DNA from: Candidatus Pelagibacterales bacterium
Lineage (GTDB): Bacteria > Pseudomonadota > Alphaproteobacteria > Pelagibacterales > AG-422-B15
Direction of reading: 5' to 3'
NCBI GenBank assembly: GCA_028412835.1
Contig: JAONQW010000007.1
Span: 1-47,185, forward strand
Length of the DNA: 47,185 bases
Of this stretch, positions 8,816 through 18,070 are shown one piece after another. Both the position numbers and the translations under genes were made by a program. Positions within the stretch are counted from its first letter, which is position 1. The number at the start of each line of letters is the position of its first letter. Below the pieces are notes generated by a model, which searched no databases, was not told the DNA's origin, and was given only the letters and a program-made list of their open reading frames with translations.

Positions 8816-9734
8816 AATAAAGTTTGAAAAAATTGCTATTATAGGCTTAGGGTTAATTGGCTCTTCATTAGCACTAGCAATAAAAAAGCATAAGATTGCA
8901 CTGTCTACTTCAGGCTACGCTAGAAGTATTAAAACTCGTCAAGTTGCTAAAAAAATTAAATTAGTATCTAAAGTTGAGTCATCATTAGAAAAAACTGTTA
9001 AAAATGCAGATTTAGTAATTATTTGCACTCCTTTGAGTAGTTATAAAAATTTATTTAGCTCTATCAAGCCACATTTAAAAAAAGATGCAATTATTTCAGA
9101 TGTAGGCTCTGCTAAAACAAAAGTTATGGATGAAGTTAAGAAGGTTTTGCATCAAGAATTTGATTTCATACCTGCACACCCTATTGCTGGAACAGAAAAA
9201 AGTGGTCCTGAATCTGGATTTGCTGAACTGTTTATTAATCGATGGTGTATAATAACTCCATACAAAAACTCAAATAAAAAAAATATTTTAAAAATTAAAA
9301 AATTATGGGAAAAGATTGGTAGCAGTGTTGAAGTTATGTCGCCAGAACATCATGATAGAGTTTTAGCTATAACATCTCACTTACCACATTTAATTGCGTA
9401 TAATATTGTTAATACGGCCGCAGATCTTGAAACAGTAACAAAATCTGATGTTATTAAATACAGTGCTAGTGGATTTAGAGATTTTACTAGAATAGCATCA
9501 TCAGATCCAACAATGTGGCGGGATATCTTTTTAAATAATAAGGAGGCAGTTTTAGAAATGATTGGAAGATTCTCAGAAGATTTGAGTGTATTACAAAAAG
9601 CTGTCAGATGGAATGACGAAGAGACATTATTTAAAATATTTAGTGGAACAAGAAAAATTAGAAAAAAAATAATTGCTGCAGGTCAAGATATAGACGCAGA
9701 TGATTTTGGTCGATCAAAGAAAAAATTAAAATAA
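8805..9734 (+). CDS. tyrA: Prephenate/arogenate dehydrogenase
   Basis: NAD(P)-dependent oxidative decarboxylation of prephenate (or arogenate) in tyrosine synthesis. The Rossmann motif GLGLIG is at residues 14-19. The family signatures HPIAGTEKSGPESG (His125) and ITSHLPHLIAY follow, and the C-terminal helical domain is complete. At 309 residues it is the stand-alone cyclohexadienyl-dehydrogenase form, with no chorismate mutase or ACT domain. It begins inside hisC (11-nt overlap) and its 3' end overlaps the convergent DUF2125 gene by 9 nt. Substrate preference cannot be told from sequence here. Confidence 0.93.
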   Translation: MKNKIKFEKIAIIGLGLIGSSLALAIKKHKIALSTSGYARSIKTRQVAKKIKLVSKVESSLEKTVKNADLVIICTPLSSYKNLFSSIKPHLKKDAIISDVGSAKTKVMDEVKKVLHQEFDFIPAHPIAGTEKSGPESGFAELFINRWCIITPYKNSNKKNILKIKKLWEKIGSSVEVMSPEHHDRVLAITSHLPHLIAYNIVNTAADLETVTKSDVIKYSASGFRDFTRIASSDPTMWRDIFLNNKEAVLEMIGRFSEDLSVLQKAVRWNDEETLFKIFSGTRKIRKKIIAAGQDIDADDFGRSKKKLK

Positions 9735-10370
9735 TTTACTAAAATCAAGCTCAAAAAAAAGAATTTTTAATTTGTTATTATTAATAGATATTGGCGAAGA
9801 AAACTTTTTTTGTCCTTCATCATCATAAATAGATAATTGAAATTTCCCTTCAATATTTTTTTTAATATAATTTATTTTACCATCTATAATAATATTACTA
9901 AATGATTTATTAAAATCACCAAAAATTAAATTTTTATAGTAAACATCATTCCCCTCTAGGATAAATGCTAATCTTTCTATAAACCCATCTTTTGTCAAAA
10001 TTGACAGCCTACTTTGTTTATTTATAATATTTATTTTATGAGTAATGTCCTTAAATCTTAATTCAGAAGAATTTGATTGAACAAAAATTTTTTTAAATGA
10101 GATCGGAGAAACACTTATTTTAAGTTCAGGAACAGTTAATAAAAGAAAACTTTGTTCATTTTTTTCAAAAGATAAATTTTTAATATGTGACTCAAGTCTG
10201 TAGGGAAATCCAGTTATACGTATTTCTTCGGTAATTATATTATTGTTATTTATGATACTATTTATTTCTTCTTTGAATTTAAATGAAGCATATAGCCAAT
10301 ACACTGAATAAATAATAAGAGACAGAAGGATTAGGTAAAAAATTTTTTTTAGTGAAGTAATCTTATCCAT
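9726..10370 (-). CDS. DUF2125 family protein, membrane-anchored
   Basis: Function unknown. About 214 residues from the ATG at 10370; a TTG at 10394 in frame would add eight residues, and I prefer the ATG because nothing marks the TTG. One N-terminal membrane segment (roughly residues 10-26 of the ATG form) is followed by a beta-rich, probably periplasmic domain. ITGFPYRLE, just after the membrane segment, is the hallmark sGFPfrl motif of DUF2125. Residue use is strongly Asn/Ile/Lys-rich, as in the rest of the genome. Position next to hisC-tyrA and metX-metW agrees with conserved alphaproteobacterial synteny as I remember it. Confidence 0.72.
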   Translation of the reverse strand: MDKITSLKKIFYLILLSLIIYSVYWLYASFKFKEEINSIINNNNIITEEIRITGFPYRLESHIKNLSFEKNEQSFLLLTVPELKISVSPISFKKIFVQSNSSELRFKDITHKINIINKQSRLSILTKDGFIERLAFILEGNDVYYKNLIFGDFNKSFSNIIIDGKINYIKKNIEGKFQLSIYDDEGQKKFSSPISINNNKLKILFFELDFSKLF

Positions 10371-10448
10371 AAGTGTTAACAATTTTATAAACAATCAAGT
10401 TATTGTTTTAATTACATTAAAAATAGTTATCCACAATCAAATATATAC

Positions 10449-11189
10449 TTATACTCTGTCTGTGGATTGATTTTGAGCTTCTAAAAGCAGTTCATGAGAA
10501 CGTTTTTCAATAGTTTGTTCTAATATTTTACTAAAGTCTTCTGCCTCTAAACCGGGTTCAATTGGTTTCAAAAATTCAATTATCATTTTACCAGGATATC
10601 TGAAAAATTTTCTTCGAGGCCAAAAATATCCTGTATTTACTGCTACTGGTAAACAAGGAACATTTAATCCTTTATATAAGGCAGTAATTCCATACTTATA
10701 GGGTTTTTTCTCTCCTATAGGAGTTCTCGTACCTTCAGGGAAAATTAATAGAGGTCTAGGATCTTTTTCCATACTTTGTTTTGATGTTCTCACCAATGTT
10801 TCAATAGGTGTTTCTCCTTTAGTTCTATTTACATATATAAAATTAGCTTTTTTAAAACATAGTCCAACTATTGGAATATATAATAATTCTCTTTTTGCAA
10901 CAATACTAGGTTTCTCAATTGCATAATTTAAAAACATTCCCTCAGCTAATGACTGATGCTTAGATGCAATTAAATATTTTCTAAACTTAGGAATATTTTC
11001 TGTGCCTCTAAATTCTACTTCTAAATTTACCAAATATTTTAAATTAATTAATGCGTGAATAGACTGGAATCTAATTAACCAAAAGATAACTGTACGAGGA
11101 AGAATAAATGATAGCGGTGCAATGAGTATAGATCCTATCATAAATATATAAAAAAATATGTTTGATAATAGTGATCGAATAATTAACAT
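10449..11189 (-). CDS. plsC: 1-acyl-sn-glycerol-3-phosphate acyltransferase
   Basis: Membrane enzyme that acylates lysophosphatidic acid to phosphatidic acid in phospholipid synthesis. A hydrophobic N-terminus (about residues 8-30) precedes the acyltransferase core. KHQSLAE (77-83) is the alphaproteobacterial version of HX4D, with His78 and Glu83. FPEGTR is at 150-155. Length (246) is normal. It starts 1 nt after the stop of the ydcF-like gene, so the two are one transcript. The DUF2125 gene follows 78 nt after it on the same strand. Confidence 0.92.
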   Translation of the reverse strand: MLIIRSLLSNIFFYIFMIGSILIAPLSFILPRTVIFWLIRFQSIHALINLKYLVNLEVEFRGTENIPKFRKYLIASKHQSLAEGMFLNYAIEKPSIVAKRELLYIPIVGLCFKKANFIYVNRTKGETPIETLVRTSKQSMEKDPRPLLIFPEGTRTPIGEKKPYKYGITALYKGLNVPCLPVAVNTGYFWPRRKFFRYPGKMIIEFLKPIEPGLEAEDFSKILEQTIEKRSHELLLEAQNQSTDRV

Positions 11190-11190
11190 G

Positions 11191-11790
11191 TCAAATCTCT
11201 ATCAGCAGACTTATAGATGTCCTTAAGTATTTTGTATATTCAAGTAAATATTTTTTTATCATTTCAATAGAAAGATTTGAATTATCATCATCAGTAATGT
11301 TTACTGATTTATAGTATAGATTATCCTCATAAAAAAATCTTGAGAATTCTAGCTTAACTCTTGGAATATGATAGTTTGAAGTTACAACTAATAGGCTGTT
11401 TAAATTTAAATCTCTTGCCCAAAAGTAGGTTTCTCTTGAATTTTGAAATGTGTTTTCTGAAATTCTGTCAATATCTATACAACAATCAAAAAGATTTCTA
11501 GTTTCACTGTCATTTCCATAAAGCAATTTTATTTTTGCATCAGTAATTTTTTTATTAACACCAGAAATTAGTAATCTTTTACCAAATCCATTCTTAAAAA
11601 TTCTTATGCCTTCTGAAATTCTATATTTATCACCTGTTAAAACAATAATAGCATCAGTTTTAGTCAACTTATCTTTTTCATCATTGTTATTCGGAATTTG
11701 TAACAGGTAATAAGTAAAATGAATTATCAGTGAAATAGTTATTATAATAATAGCGGAATATAGTATTTTTTTATAAAATTGCTTTATCAT
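11191..11790 (-). CDS. YdcF-like DUF218 protein
   Basis: DUF218 proteins are membrane-anchored and have proposed roles in envelope polymer or lipid-carrier metabolism; the reaction is not settled. The 199 residues begin with one membrane segment (about 10-30), then the family core: TDAIIVLTGD near residue 45, GIRIFKNGFGKRLLISG, ENTFQNSRE, and LLVVTSNYHIPRV. It lies directly upstream of plsC. In many alphaproteobacteria this pair follows ftsE-ftsX, which are absent here. Confidence 0.82.
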   Translation of the reverse strand: MIKQFYKKILYSAIIIITISLIIHFTYYLLQIPNNNDEKDKLTKTDAIIVLTGDKYRISEGIRIFKNGFGKRLLISGVNKKITDAKIKLLYGNDSETRNLFDCCIDIDRISENTFQNSRETYFWARDLNLNSLLVVTSNYHIPRVKLEFSRFFYEDNLYYKSVNITDDDNSNLSIEMIKKYLLEYTKYLRTSISLLIEI

Positions 11791-11837
11791 ATTAAAAAAT
11801 AGATTATTCTAAAAAGATAAATTTAACTAAATATTTT

Positions 11838-12212
11838 ATGATTATTTCTTGTTCATCATGTGGCGCAAAGTATCTTGTAGATCCTGCGCAAATAAACAAA
11901 GGTAGACAAGTAAGATGTGCAAGATGTAATTTTTCTTGGTTTCAAGATAGTGTAGGTGTTGCTGAAAGTGGCTTTGAAGTCGACTCAAAAAAAATTATTG
12001 CTAAAAGAGATCAGCAATCAGATAAAAATTTACCAGCCGTTTACAAAGAAAAGAATAATTTTATTAATGATAATATTGCAATACTTATATTACTATTATT
12101 TATTGGAATAAGTTTAGGCGTAGACCACTTCAATAGAATTGACCCACTGGAAATACTTTACTTAAAATCTATTTTTATAGAGATTCTTCAGAAAGTTTTT
12201 CTACCGAAATAG
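11838..12212 (+). CDS. MJ0042-type zinc-ribbon membrane protein
   Basis: 124 residues. The N-terminus is a zinc ribbon with Cys5, Cys8, Cys27 and Cys30 in the MJ0042 pattern (CSSCGAKYLVD, then VRCARCNFSWF). A linker and one membrane segment (about 78-97) follow, then a short tail of about 25 residues. Such proteins are usually annotated as zinc-ribbon domain proteins without known function. It is divergent from the ydcF-like gene across 47 bp and convergent with lysA. No signal peptide is seen, so the ribbon should be cytoplasmic. Confidence 0.8.
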   Translation: MIISCSSCGAKYLVDPAQINKGRQVRCARCNFSWFQDSVGVAESGFEVDSKKIIAKRDQQSDKNLPAVYKEKNNFINDNIAILILLLFIGISLGVDHFNRIDPLEILYLKSIFIEILQKVFLPK

Positions 12213-12223
12213 TCCAATATTTG

Positions 12224-13471
12224 TTATTTAATTTCTTGGGCAATACTATCTTCAAATGACTGAAGCTTCCTGATAGTTGTAAAGTTATCTTCATTTATTA
12301 ATATTTCACTCACCAAAGGCCTTGCATTATAATTAGAGCTCATTGATGAGCCATATGCACCAGAGTTGAGTATAGCTAAAAATTCACCTTCTTTTACATC
12401 ATAAAATTCTTCACTAGAGAATAATTTATCCGTAGACTCGCAGATTGGCCCAACTATGTCGGTTGAAATAATTTCACTATCTATAGTTTTCGAAAGAGGT
12501 AATATTTTATGATAACTATCATACAGCGCTGGTCTCATTAAATCGTTCATACCACAGTCAGTAATTATAAATTTTTTTTCACCATGCTTTTTGATGTATA
12601 AAATTTTAGTTACTAATATACCAGTATTCCATGATATTGATCTTCCTGGCTCTATAATGAACTGAAAGTTTTTTGTATCAAACGAATTTTTTACTAAGTT
12701 TGCATACTCTTGTATTGGAAACTCTCTATGATTATCTTCATAGTCAACACCAAAACCTCCACCTAAATCAATAGTCTTTATAATCTTTTCAGATTTATTA
12801 ATTTCTTTGATTAAATCATTAGTTTTTATAAATACATTTCTAAAAGGTTCTATGTCATGAATTTGACTACCAATATGAAAGGCTATCCCAGACAGCTCAA
12901 TATTTTTAAAAGACTCTTTATCATGATATAGACTTTTAACTTCAGAATATGGAATTCCAAATTTATCACTTAGTCCACCTGTTGATATATTCTTATGTGT
13001 TTCACCTATTATGTCAGGATTAATTCTAATACCTACTTGCTGCACAACTCCAAGTTCTTTTGCAATTTTATTAATGACATACAGTTCACTTATTGACTCA
13101 GCATTTATTTGAAATATTCTATTGACGATTGCATACTCAATTTCATCTTTAGTTTTACCTACTCCTGAAAAAACTATATTTTTAGGATCAATATTTGCAA
13201 TTAATGATTTTTTTAATTCACCAACAGATACAACGTCAGCACCAGCACCTTCTTCTTGCAATAGTTTTAATATTGAAAGATTGGAATTTGATTTCGTAGC
13301 ATAACAAATTTTAGTATCAATATCTTTAAAAGCATCTTTTAATATATTAAAATTAGTCTTTAGCCCTTTAGCGCTATAGCAGTAGAATGGAGTATGAACT
13401 TCTTTTGTTATATTTGTAATAAATATATCTTCAGATTTTAGATGATCATCTTTATAATCAAAATAATTCAT
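12224..13471 (-). CDS. lysA: Diaminopimelate decarboxylase
   Basis: PLP enzyme of the last lysine step: meso-diaminopimelate to L-lysine plus CO2. The fold type III PLP lysine is Lys60 in CYATKSNSN. HIGSQI near 200 and GGGFGVDY near 235 bind the cofactor. Cys344 in GPICESTD belongs to the second active site formed across the dimer. The 415 residues are full length. It follows the small LptM-like lipoprotein gene by 4 nt, so argH-lptM-lysA is one minus-strand operon, an arrangement I recall from many alphaproteobacteria. Confidence 0.95.
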   Translation of the reverse strand: MNYFDYKDDHLKSEDIFITNITKEVHTPFYCYSAKGLKTNFNILKDAFKDIDTKICYATKSNSNLSILKLLQEEGAGADVVSVGELKKSLIANIDPKNIVFSGVGKTKDEIEYAIVNRIFQINAESISELYVINKIAKELGVVQQVGIRINPDIIGETHKNISTGGLSDKFGIPYSEVKSLYHDKESFKNIELSGIAFHIGSQIHDIEPFRNVFIKTNDLIKEINKSEKIIKTIDLGGGFGVDYEDNHREFPIQEYANLVKNSFDTKNFQFIIEPGRSISWNTGILVTKILYIKKHGEKKFIITDCGMNDLMRPALYDSYHKILPLSKTIDSEIISTDIVGPICESTDKLFSSEEFYDVKEGEFLAILNSGAYGSSMSSNYNARPLVSEILINEDNFTTIRKLQSFEDSIAQEIK

Positions 13472-13475
13472 ATTA

Positions 13476-13604
13476 TTAGGCTATTTTAGATACTGTTTGA
13501 ATAACATTATTCAGTGAGACATCCTCGGGCAATTCAAGAGATCCTTTTTTACCGCAACAAAATAACGATAGGCTTAATAATAAGACAATAGTAATTTTTT
13601 TCAT
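13476..13604 (-). CDS. lptM: LptM-like small lipoprotein (42 aa)
   Basis: A 42-codon gene between argH and lysA. The start is ATG 13604-13602, overlapping the argH stop (ATGA); the stop is TAA at 13478-13476. The product has a charged start (MKK), a hydrophobic stretch and then LFCCGKKGSLELPED. The CGKKG-x-L-x-LP segment is the signature of LptM/YifL lipoproteins, which in E. coli assist assembly of the LPS translocon LptD. Cys17, with Leu at -3, is the likely lipidated residue; Cys16 at -1 is unusual for a lipobox. Position upstream of lysA matches known synteny. Confidence 0.85.
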   Translation of the reverse strand: MKKITIVLLLSLSLFCCGKKGSLELPEDVSLNNVIQTVSKIA

Positions 13605-14989
13605 TTTTCTCGTTTTTTTGCTTTATTAATCATTTTAAGTACTTCAGTCGGACTTGTTCCACCATAACTTGTTTTGCTTAAAACTGCATTTTTTATATTG
13701 AGATGATCATAAATATTATTAGTAATATTTGGATCAAATACCTTTAATTCAGAAAGAGTTAAATCTTCTAGTTTTTTTTGAACCGACTCTGCAAAGTTGA
13801 CTATGTCTGCTGTTGTTTCATGAGCCTTCCTAAATGAGTACTGTAGGTTTTTAACTAGCCAATCAGCTAATTCTGTTGCATTGGAGTAACTTCTTGTGGC
13901 AGCTTTCAACAATGTTTGTTTGTTTAATTTTATACTCTTAATTATTTCAGTAATCACTTTGATTGATATATGTAAGTTTTTACTTGTGTTAACTGCCAAT
14001 TTTTTATCTTCTTGAAGATCCTTACTATATGAAAGAGGAAGCGCTTTCATAATATTTAATAATGAAGATAGATCGCTATTAATTAATGCTGCTTTTGCTC
14101 TAACTAATTCTGCTGCATCAGGATTTTTTTTCTGTGGCATTATAGAAGAGCTTGACATCATATCATCCTTGATCTGACAAAAATTTATCAAGTCTGAAGA
14201 CCATAAAACTATTTCTTCGGCAATTCTTGATAAATGCATAGCGCAAACACTAGAGGCATACAGATAGTCAATTACAAAGTCTCTATCTGAGACACTATCT
14301 ATTGAATTTCTAGTAGGTTCATCAAACGACAGCTTCTTAGAGGTTGCAAATCTATCTATTTGAAATGAAGTACCTGCCATTGCGCAAGATCCAAGTGGAT
14401 TTTTGTTAAGTCTTTTTTTTGTTTCTATAAATCTTTCTGTATCACGTGAAAACATTTCATAATAAGACATATAATAATGGCCAGTAGATATAGGCTGAGC
14501 GGTTTGTAAATGAGTAAAGCCAGGCATTAAAACATCAATATTTTTTTCAGCGATTTTTATTGTATTTTTTTTCAAGTCTTTTAATTCACTTAAAATTAAA
14601 TCTATATCTTTTCTTAGCCAAAGTTTTAGATCAGTTACTACCTGGTCATTTCTAGAGCGTGCGGTATGAAGTTTTCCAGCAGTCTCACCAATAATTTCTT
14701 GAAGTCTACTTTCAATATTCATATGAATATCATCAAGTTCTGGTCTAAAGATGAATTTATTTTTACTGATTTCCAATCTTATTTGTTTAAGACCTTTTAA
14801 AATTTTATTTTTTTCAGATACTTTAATTATTTTTTGTTTTGCTAGCATTTCTGCATGTGCTATTGAACCTTCAATATCTTCATCAAACATAAATTTATCA
14901 AAATCTATTGAAGAGTTTATCTCAGTAAAAATATCATTATTCTTATGATTAAATCTTTTCCTTAATATAGAATTTTTTTTTCTAGACAT
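13601..14989 (-). CDS. argH: Argininosuccinate lyase
   Basis: Cleaves argininosuccinate to arginine and fumarate. The fumarase/aspartase superfamily signature is SSSSIMPQKKNP, with the catalytic serine among residues 279-282. HTARSRNDQV and GFTHLQTAQP supply other active-site residues. I chose the ATG at 14989 (462 residues, usual length). An in-frame GTG at 15004 would add five residues, without a better ribosome site. The stop overlaps the start of the LptM-like gene. The gene is divergent from the TlpA-like gene, about 28 bp apart. Confidence 0.95.
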   Translation of the reverse strand: MSRKKNSILRKRFNHKNNDIFTEINSSIDFDKFMFDEDIEGSIAHAEMLAKQKIIKVSEKNKILKGLKQIRLEISKNKFIFRPELDDIHMNIESRLQEIIGETAGKLHTARSRNDQVVTDLKLWLRKDIDLILSELKDLKKNTIKIAEKNIDVLMPGFTHLQTAQPISTGHYYMSYYEMFSRDTERFIETKKRLNKNPLGSCAMAGTSFQIDRFATSKKLSFDEPTRNSIDSVSDRDFVIDYLYASSVCAMHLSRIAEEIVLWSSDLINFCQIKDDMMSSSSIMPQKKNPDAAELVRAKAALINSDLSSLLNIMKALPLSYSKDLQEDKKLAVNTSKNLHISIKVITEIIKSIKLNKQTLLKAATRSYSNATELADWLVKNLQYSFRKAHETTADIVNFAESVQKKLEDLTLSELKVFDPNITNNIYDHLNIKNAVLSKTSYGGTSPTEVLKMINKAKKREK

Positions 14990-15017
14990 TATCTGTAATC
15001 TCACTAAGTATATTTAT

Positions 15018-15551
15018 ATGAAACAATATAATCTTTTTTCAAAAGTATCGTTGCTATATGCCATATTATTCTTGTTTTGCAACCCCTTATATGCGGAGAC
15101 TACTGATCTTAAAAAGATAATTTTTGAAGAAAAACCAGGTTTTACAAGTAATTTTGTGGATGAGAGTAGTATTAATTATTCTTTGGATGATTTTTCTGGA
15201 AAGGTTACTTTAGTAAATCTTTGGGCAACTTGGTGTAAACCATGCAAAGAAGAAATGCCTTCTTTAGACAGATTGCAAGGCAAATTTGACAAAAGTAAAT
15301 TTGAAGTTATCGCTATTAACTTAGATAGGGGACCAAAAGCTAAAGCTCAAAGTTTTTTTAAAGATAATGACATAAAAAATATATCACTTTATTTTGATAG
15401 TAAAAATAACATACCTAGAGAAATAAAGGCTCTAGGCTTGCCAGCAACTATTTTGATTAACCAAGATGGTAAACAAATTGCAAAATATTTAGGACCTGCA
15501 GACTGGGAAGATCAATATTTTGTAGATTTATTTTCTAAATATATTAATTAA
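15018..15551 (+). CDS. TlpA-like periplasmic thioredoxin
   Basis: 177 residues: an N-terminal signal peptide (hydrophobic 9-22, likely cleavage after LYA26) and a TlpA/ResA-type thioredoxin domain. The redox motif is WCKPC (Cys73, Cys76), preceded by LVNLWAT. The cis-proline region is GLPATILI near the end. Such proteins reduce periplasmic disulfides, often during cytochrome c or cytochrome oxidase assembly; the specific client cannot be read here. TlpA next to argH is common in alphaproteobacteria. The 3' end overlaps etfA by 4 nt. Confidence 0.88.
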   Translation: MKQYNLFSKVSLLYAILFLFCNPLYAETTDLKKIIFEEKPGFTSNFVDESSINYSLDDFSGKVTLVNLWATWCKPCKEEMPSLDRLQGKFDKSKFEVIAINLDRGPKAKAQSFFKDNDIKNISLYFDSKNNIPREIKALGLPATILINQDGKQIAKYLGPADWEDQYFVDLFSKYIN

Positions 15552-16477
15552 AGCGCACTTTCCAATTCAGGAAGAACTTGGAATAAATCAGCTACTAAAC
15601 CATAATCAGCAACATCAAAAATTGGAGCTTCTTCATCTTTATTTATAGCAACTATAATTTTAGAGTCTTTCATGCCTGCAAGATGTTGAATTGCGCCTGA
15701 TATTCCTACAGCAATATATAATTCGGGAGCAACCACTTTACCAGTTTGGCCAACTTGATAATCATTTGGAACAAAGCCAGCGTCTACAGCAGCACGTGAA
15801 GCTCCAACAGCAGCATTTAACTTCGCAGCCACTTTGTCTAAGAGTTCAAAGTTTTCACCGTTTTGCATTCCTCTTCCACCAGATATAATTGTTTTTGCAG
15901 AAGTTAACTCTGGTCTATCTGATTTAGTAAGTTCTTCGCCAACAAATTCAGAGACAGTTGGAATATTTTCGGGAGATATTTTTGAAATTTCACATGAAGA
16001 ATCACCGATATTACTAGCTTGGAAAGCGGTTGGTCTAATTGTCAAAACTTTTTTTGTATCAGATGATTGAACTGTTGCAATTGCATTACCTGCGTAAATA
16101 GTTCTAATAAATGTATCTGCAGACTCAACTCCTACTATTTCAGATATTTGACTAACATCTAGCTTAGCAGCAAGTCTGGGCATTACATTTTTTCCAGTTG
16201 TAGTAGCAGCGGAAGCAAAAAAATTATAATCACCTGACATATCAAAAATAGCTGAAGTTAGTTTTTCAGCTAAAATATTATCAAATTCGCTACTATCAAG
16301 ATGAATAACTTTTGAAACACCCTCTATTTTACTAGCTTGAGTTACAGACTCATCAATGTTGCTACCAGCGATAAGAACATGAAGGTCTTCACCAAACTCT
16401 TTCGCACCACTAACTGCCTTTAAGCTTTGATCATTTAGTTGACCATTTGTATGTTCGATAAAAAATAATGTTGTCAT
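15548..16477 (-). CDS. etfA: Electron transfer flavoprotein, alpha subunit
   Basis: FAD-binding subunit of ETF, which takes electrons from acyl-CoA dehydrogenases and passes them to ETF-quinone oxidoreductase. The 309 residues end in the conserved FAD domain: GGRGMQ, then [40 protein letters not shown] and [13 protein letters not shown]. It overlaps etfB by 4 nt. It is the last gene of the ccr-mcd transcript unit, so the local electron donor is probably methylsuccinyl-CoA dehydrogenase. No ETF-quinone oxidoreductase gene is in the window. Confidence 0.96.
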   Translation of the reverse strand: MTTLFFIEHTNGQLNDQSLKAVSGAKEFGEDLHVLIAGSNIDESVTQASKIEGVSKVIHLDSSEFDNILAEKLTSAIFDMSGDYNFFASAATTTGKNVMPRLAAKLDVSQISEIVGVESADTFIRTIYAGNAIATVQSSDTKKVLTIRPTAFQASNIGDSSCEISKISPENIPTVSEFVGEELTKSDRPELTSAKTIISGGRGMQNGENFELLDKVAAKLNAAVGASRAAVDAGFVPNDYQVGQTGKVVAPELYIAVGISGAIQHLAGMKDSKIIVAINKDEEAPIFDVADYGLVADLFQVLPELESAL

Positions 16478-17223
16478 ATTACACCTGCTTCATTTTTAAG
16501 TTTTTCTACTAATTCAGATACTGATTCTACCTTAATTCCAGCTTGTCTTTTAGGTGGCTCAACTACTTTAAGTACTGTTAGTCGAGGAGATACATCAACG
16601 CCAAAATCAGCTGGAGATTTTTGGTCAATTGGCTTCTTTTTTGCTTTCATAATATTTGGAAGTGATGCGTATCTTGGCTCATTTAATCTTAAATCAGTTG
16701 TAATAACTGCTGGCATATTTATTTTTATAGTTTGTAAACCACCATCAACTTCTCTAGTGACAACAGCTTGTTCTCCTTCAATTTCTATTTTGGATGCAAA
16801 TGTTCCTTGTGAGAGATCTGTTAGTGCTGCAAACATTTGTCCTGTCTGATTGTTATCTCCGTCAATAGCTTGTTTACCCATTATCACAAGACCTGGTTTT
16901 TCTTCTTCATATACTTTGGCTAGAATTTTTGCTAATGCCAAAGGCTCCAAAAGCTCATCAGTTAAAATATGAATTCCTCGATCAGCACCCATCGCTAAAG
17001 CAGTTCTAATAGTTTCTTGACATTGTTGATTACCTATTGATATTGCAATAATTTCATCTGCCTTACCTGATTCTTTTAGTCTAATTGCCTCTTCAACGGC
17101 AATTTCACAAAAAGGATTCATAGACATTTTTACATTATCAGTTTCAACACCAGTTTGATCAGATTTAACTCTGATATTCACATAGGGATCAATAACTCTT
17201 TTAACAGGGACTAAGATTTTCAT
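16474..17223 (-). CDS. etfB: Electron transfer flavoprotein, beta subunit
   Basis: Partner of EtfA that binds AMP. The 249 residues show the usual start ([15 protein letters not shown]), [26 protein letters not shown] and the recognition-loop region [28 protein letters not shown], which contacts acyl-CoA dehydrogenases. It precedes etfA with an ATGA-type overlap. An 80-bp gap separates it from the PduO gene upstream and contains a possible promoter, so etfBA may also be expressed separately. Confidence 0.96.
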   Translation of the reverse strand: MKILVPVKRVIDPYVNIRVKSDQTGVETDNVKMSMNPFCEIAVEEAIRLKESGKADEIIAISIGNQQCQETIRTALAMGADRGIHILTDELLEPLALAKILAKVYEEEKPGLVIMGKQAIDGDNNQTGQMFAALTDLSQGTFASKIEIEGEQAVVTREVDGGLQTIKINMPAVITTDLRLNEPRYASLPNIMKAKKKPIDQKSPADFGVDVSPRLTVLKVVEPPKRQAGIKVESVSELVEKLKNEAGVI

Positions 17224-17271
17224 TTATAGGTTCTTTCAAATTAAAATTATTATAGAAATTCTTTGTTAGGA

Positions 17272-17298
17272 ATTATATTATTTTTAGCTTTTGATCAA
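17272..17298 (-). promoter_or_regulatory. Possible etfB promoter
   Basis: On the minus strand TTGATC (17298-17293) and a perfect TATAAT (17277-17272) are separated by 15 nt, slightly short. It lies in the 80-bp gap before etfB, the only sizeable gap in the ccr-to-etfA gene run. A weak hairpin (AATTC/GAATT) lies just downstream. Uncertain. Confidence 0.35.
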
Positions 17299-17303
17299 TG
17301 AGT

Positions 17304-17867
17304 TTAAGTGTTTTGGCCGGGTTTCCATAAGACATCTTTTTTACCATTTCCATTTTCAACTCTTGATAAAACAAAGAATAAATCAGATAATCTATTAACG
17401 TAAGTCATTGAAAATACATTTATTTTTTCTTTTGAATTTAGCTCAACTATTAAGCTTTCCGCACGACGTGTTACTGTACGTGCATTGTGTAAATATGACG
17501 CACTAATTGATCCTCCAGGTAAAATAAATGAATTTAAACTCGAGAGAGGTTTATTGAACTGATCTATAGTAGATTCTAATCTCTTTACCTGTTTTTCAGT
17601 AACTCTTAATGGAGGAAATTTTGGAGATTTTGTAATTGGGTTTGCAAGATCTGCACCAAGATCAAATAGATCATTTTGAATTTCAGCTATTACTTTAATC
17701 AATCTTTTAGAGACATGATGTTTTACAACCCCAAGAATAGAATTTAATTCATCAACAGTTCCGTAAGCTCTAATTCTAATATTATCTTTAGAGACCCTTT
17801 TTCCTGAGACTAAGCTGGTCTTACCTTTGTCACCAGTTTTTGTATAAATTCTTGTTAACTTTACCAT
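17304..17867 (-). CDS. Cob(I)alamin adenosyltransferase, PduO type
   Basis: Transfers adenosyl from ATP to cob(I)alamin, making adenosylcobalamin. The 187 residues carry the PduO signatures TRIYTKTGDKGKTSL (ATP binding, N-terminus), RIRAYGTVDELNS and the helix with ARTVTRRAESL. Its product is the cofactor of the two mutases in this window, Ecm and Mcm, so its place in the ccr-mcd transcript makes metabolic sense. It starts 2 nt after the HIG1-like gene. Whether it also serves de novo B12 synthesis (CobO role) is unclear. Confidence 0.92.
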   Translation of the reverse strand: MVKLTRIYTKTGDKGKTSLVSGKRVSKDNIRIRAYGTVDELNSILGVVKHHVSKRLIKVIAEIQNDLFDLGADLANPITKSPKFPPLRVTEKQVKRLESTIDQFNKPLSSLNSFILPGGSISASYLHNARTVTRRAESLIVELNSKEKINVFSMTYVNRLSDLFFVLSRVENGNGKKDVLWKPGQNT

Positions 17868-17869
17868 TT

Positions 17870-18070
17870 TTATTCAGATGCAATATATAAAGCAATCATA
17901 ATGATTACTATAGCTAAGAATTGAAGCAAGATTCTTAAACGCATTAATTTATTAGAGTATTGTTTATTAAACTTTCCACCCCTTAACATTCCAAATATAC
18001 CAGTGAACAGAACCATAGTTACTGCAGCGATAGTAACTGGTATTAGTATATAATAAAATACAGTTGGCAT
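17870..18070 (-). CDS. HIG1-domain twin-transmembrane protein
   Basis: 66 residues with two membrane segments (about 5-28 and 45-63) joined by a basic loop containing FNKQYSNKLMRLRI, the hallmark of the alphaproteobacterial HIG1/twin-transmembrane proteins. Mitochondrial homologues associate with respiratory complexes; the bacterial role is not settled. The start overlaps the mcd stop by one base and the stop is 2 nt before the PduO gene. From memory, the order HIG1-PduO-etfB-etfA recurs in alphaproteobacteria, so the gene is genuine despite its size. Confidence 0.82.
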   Translation of the reverse strand: MPTVFYYILIPVTIAAVTMVLFTGIFGMLRGGKFNKQYSNKLMRLRILLQFLAIVIIMIALYIASE

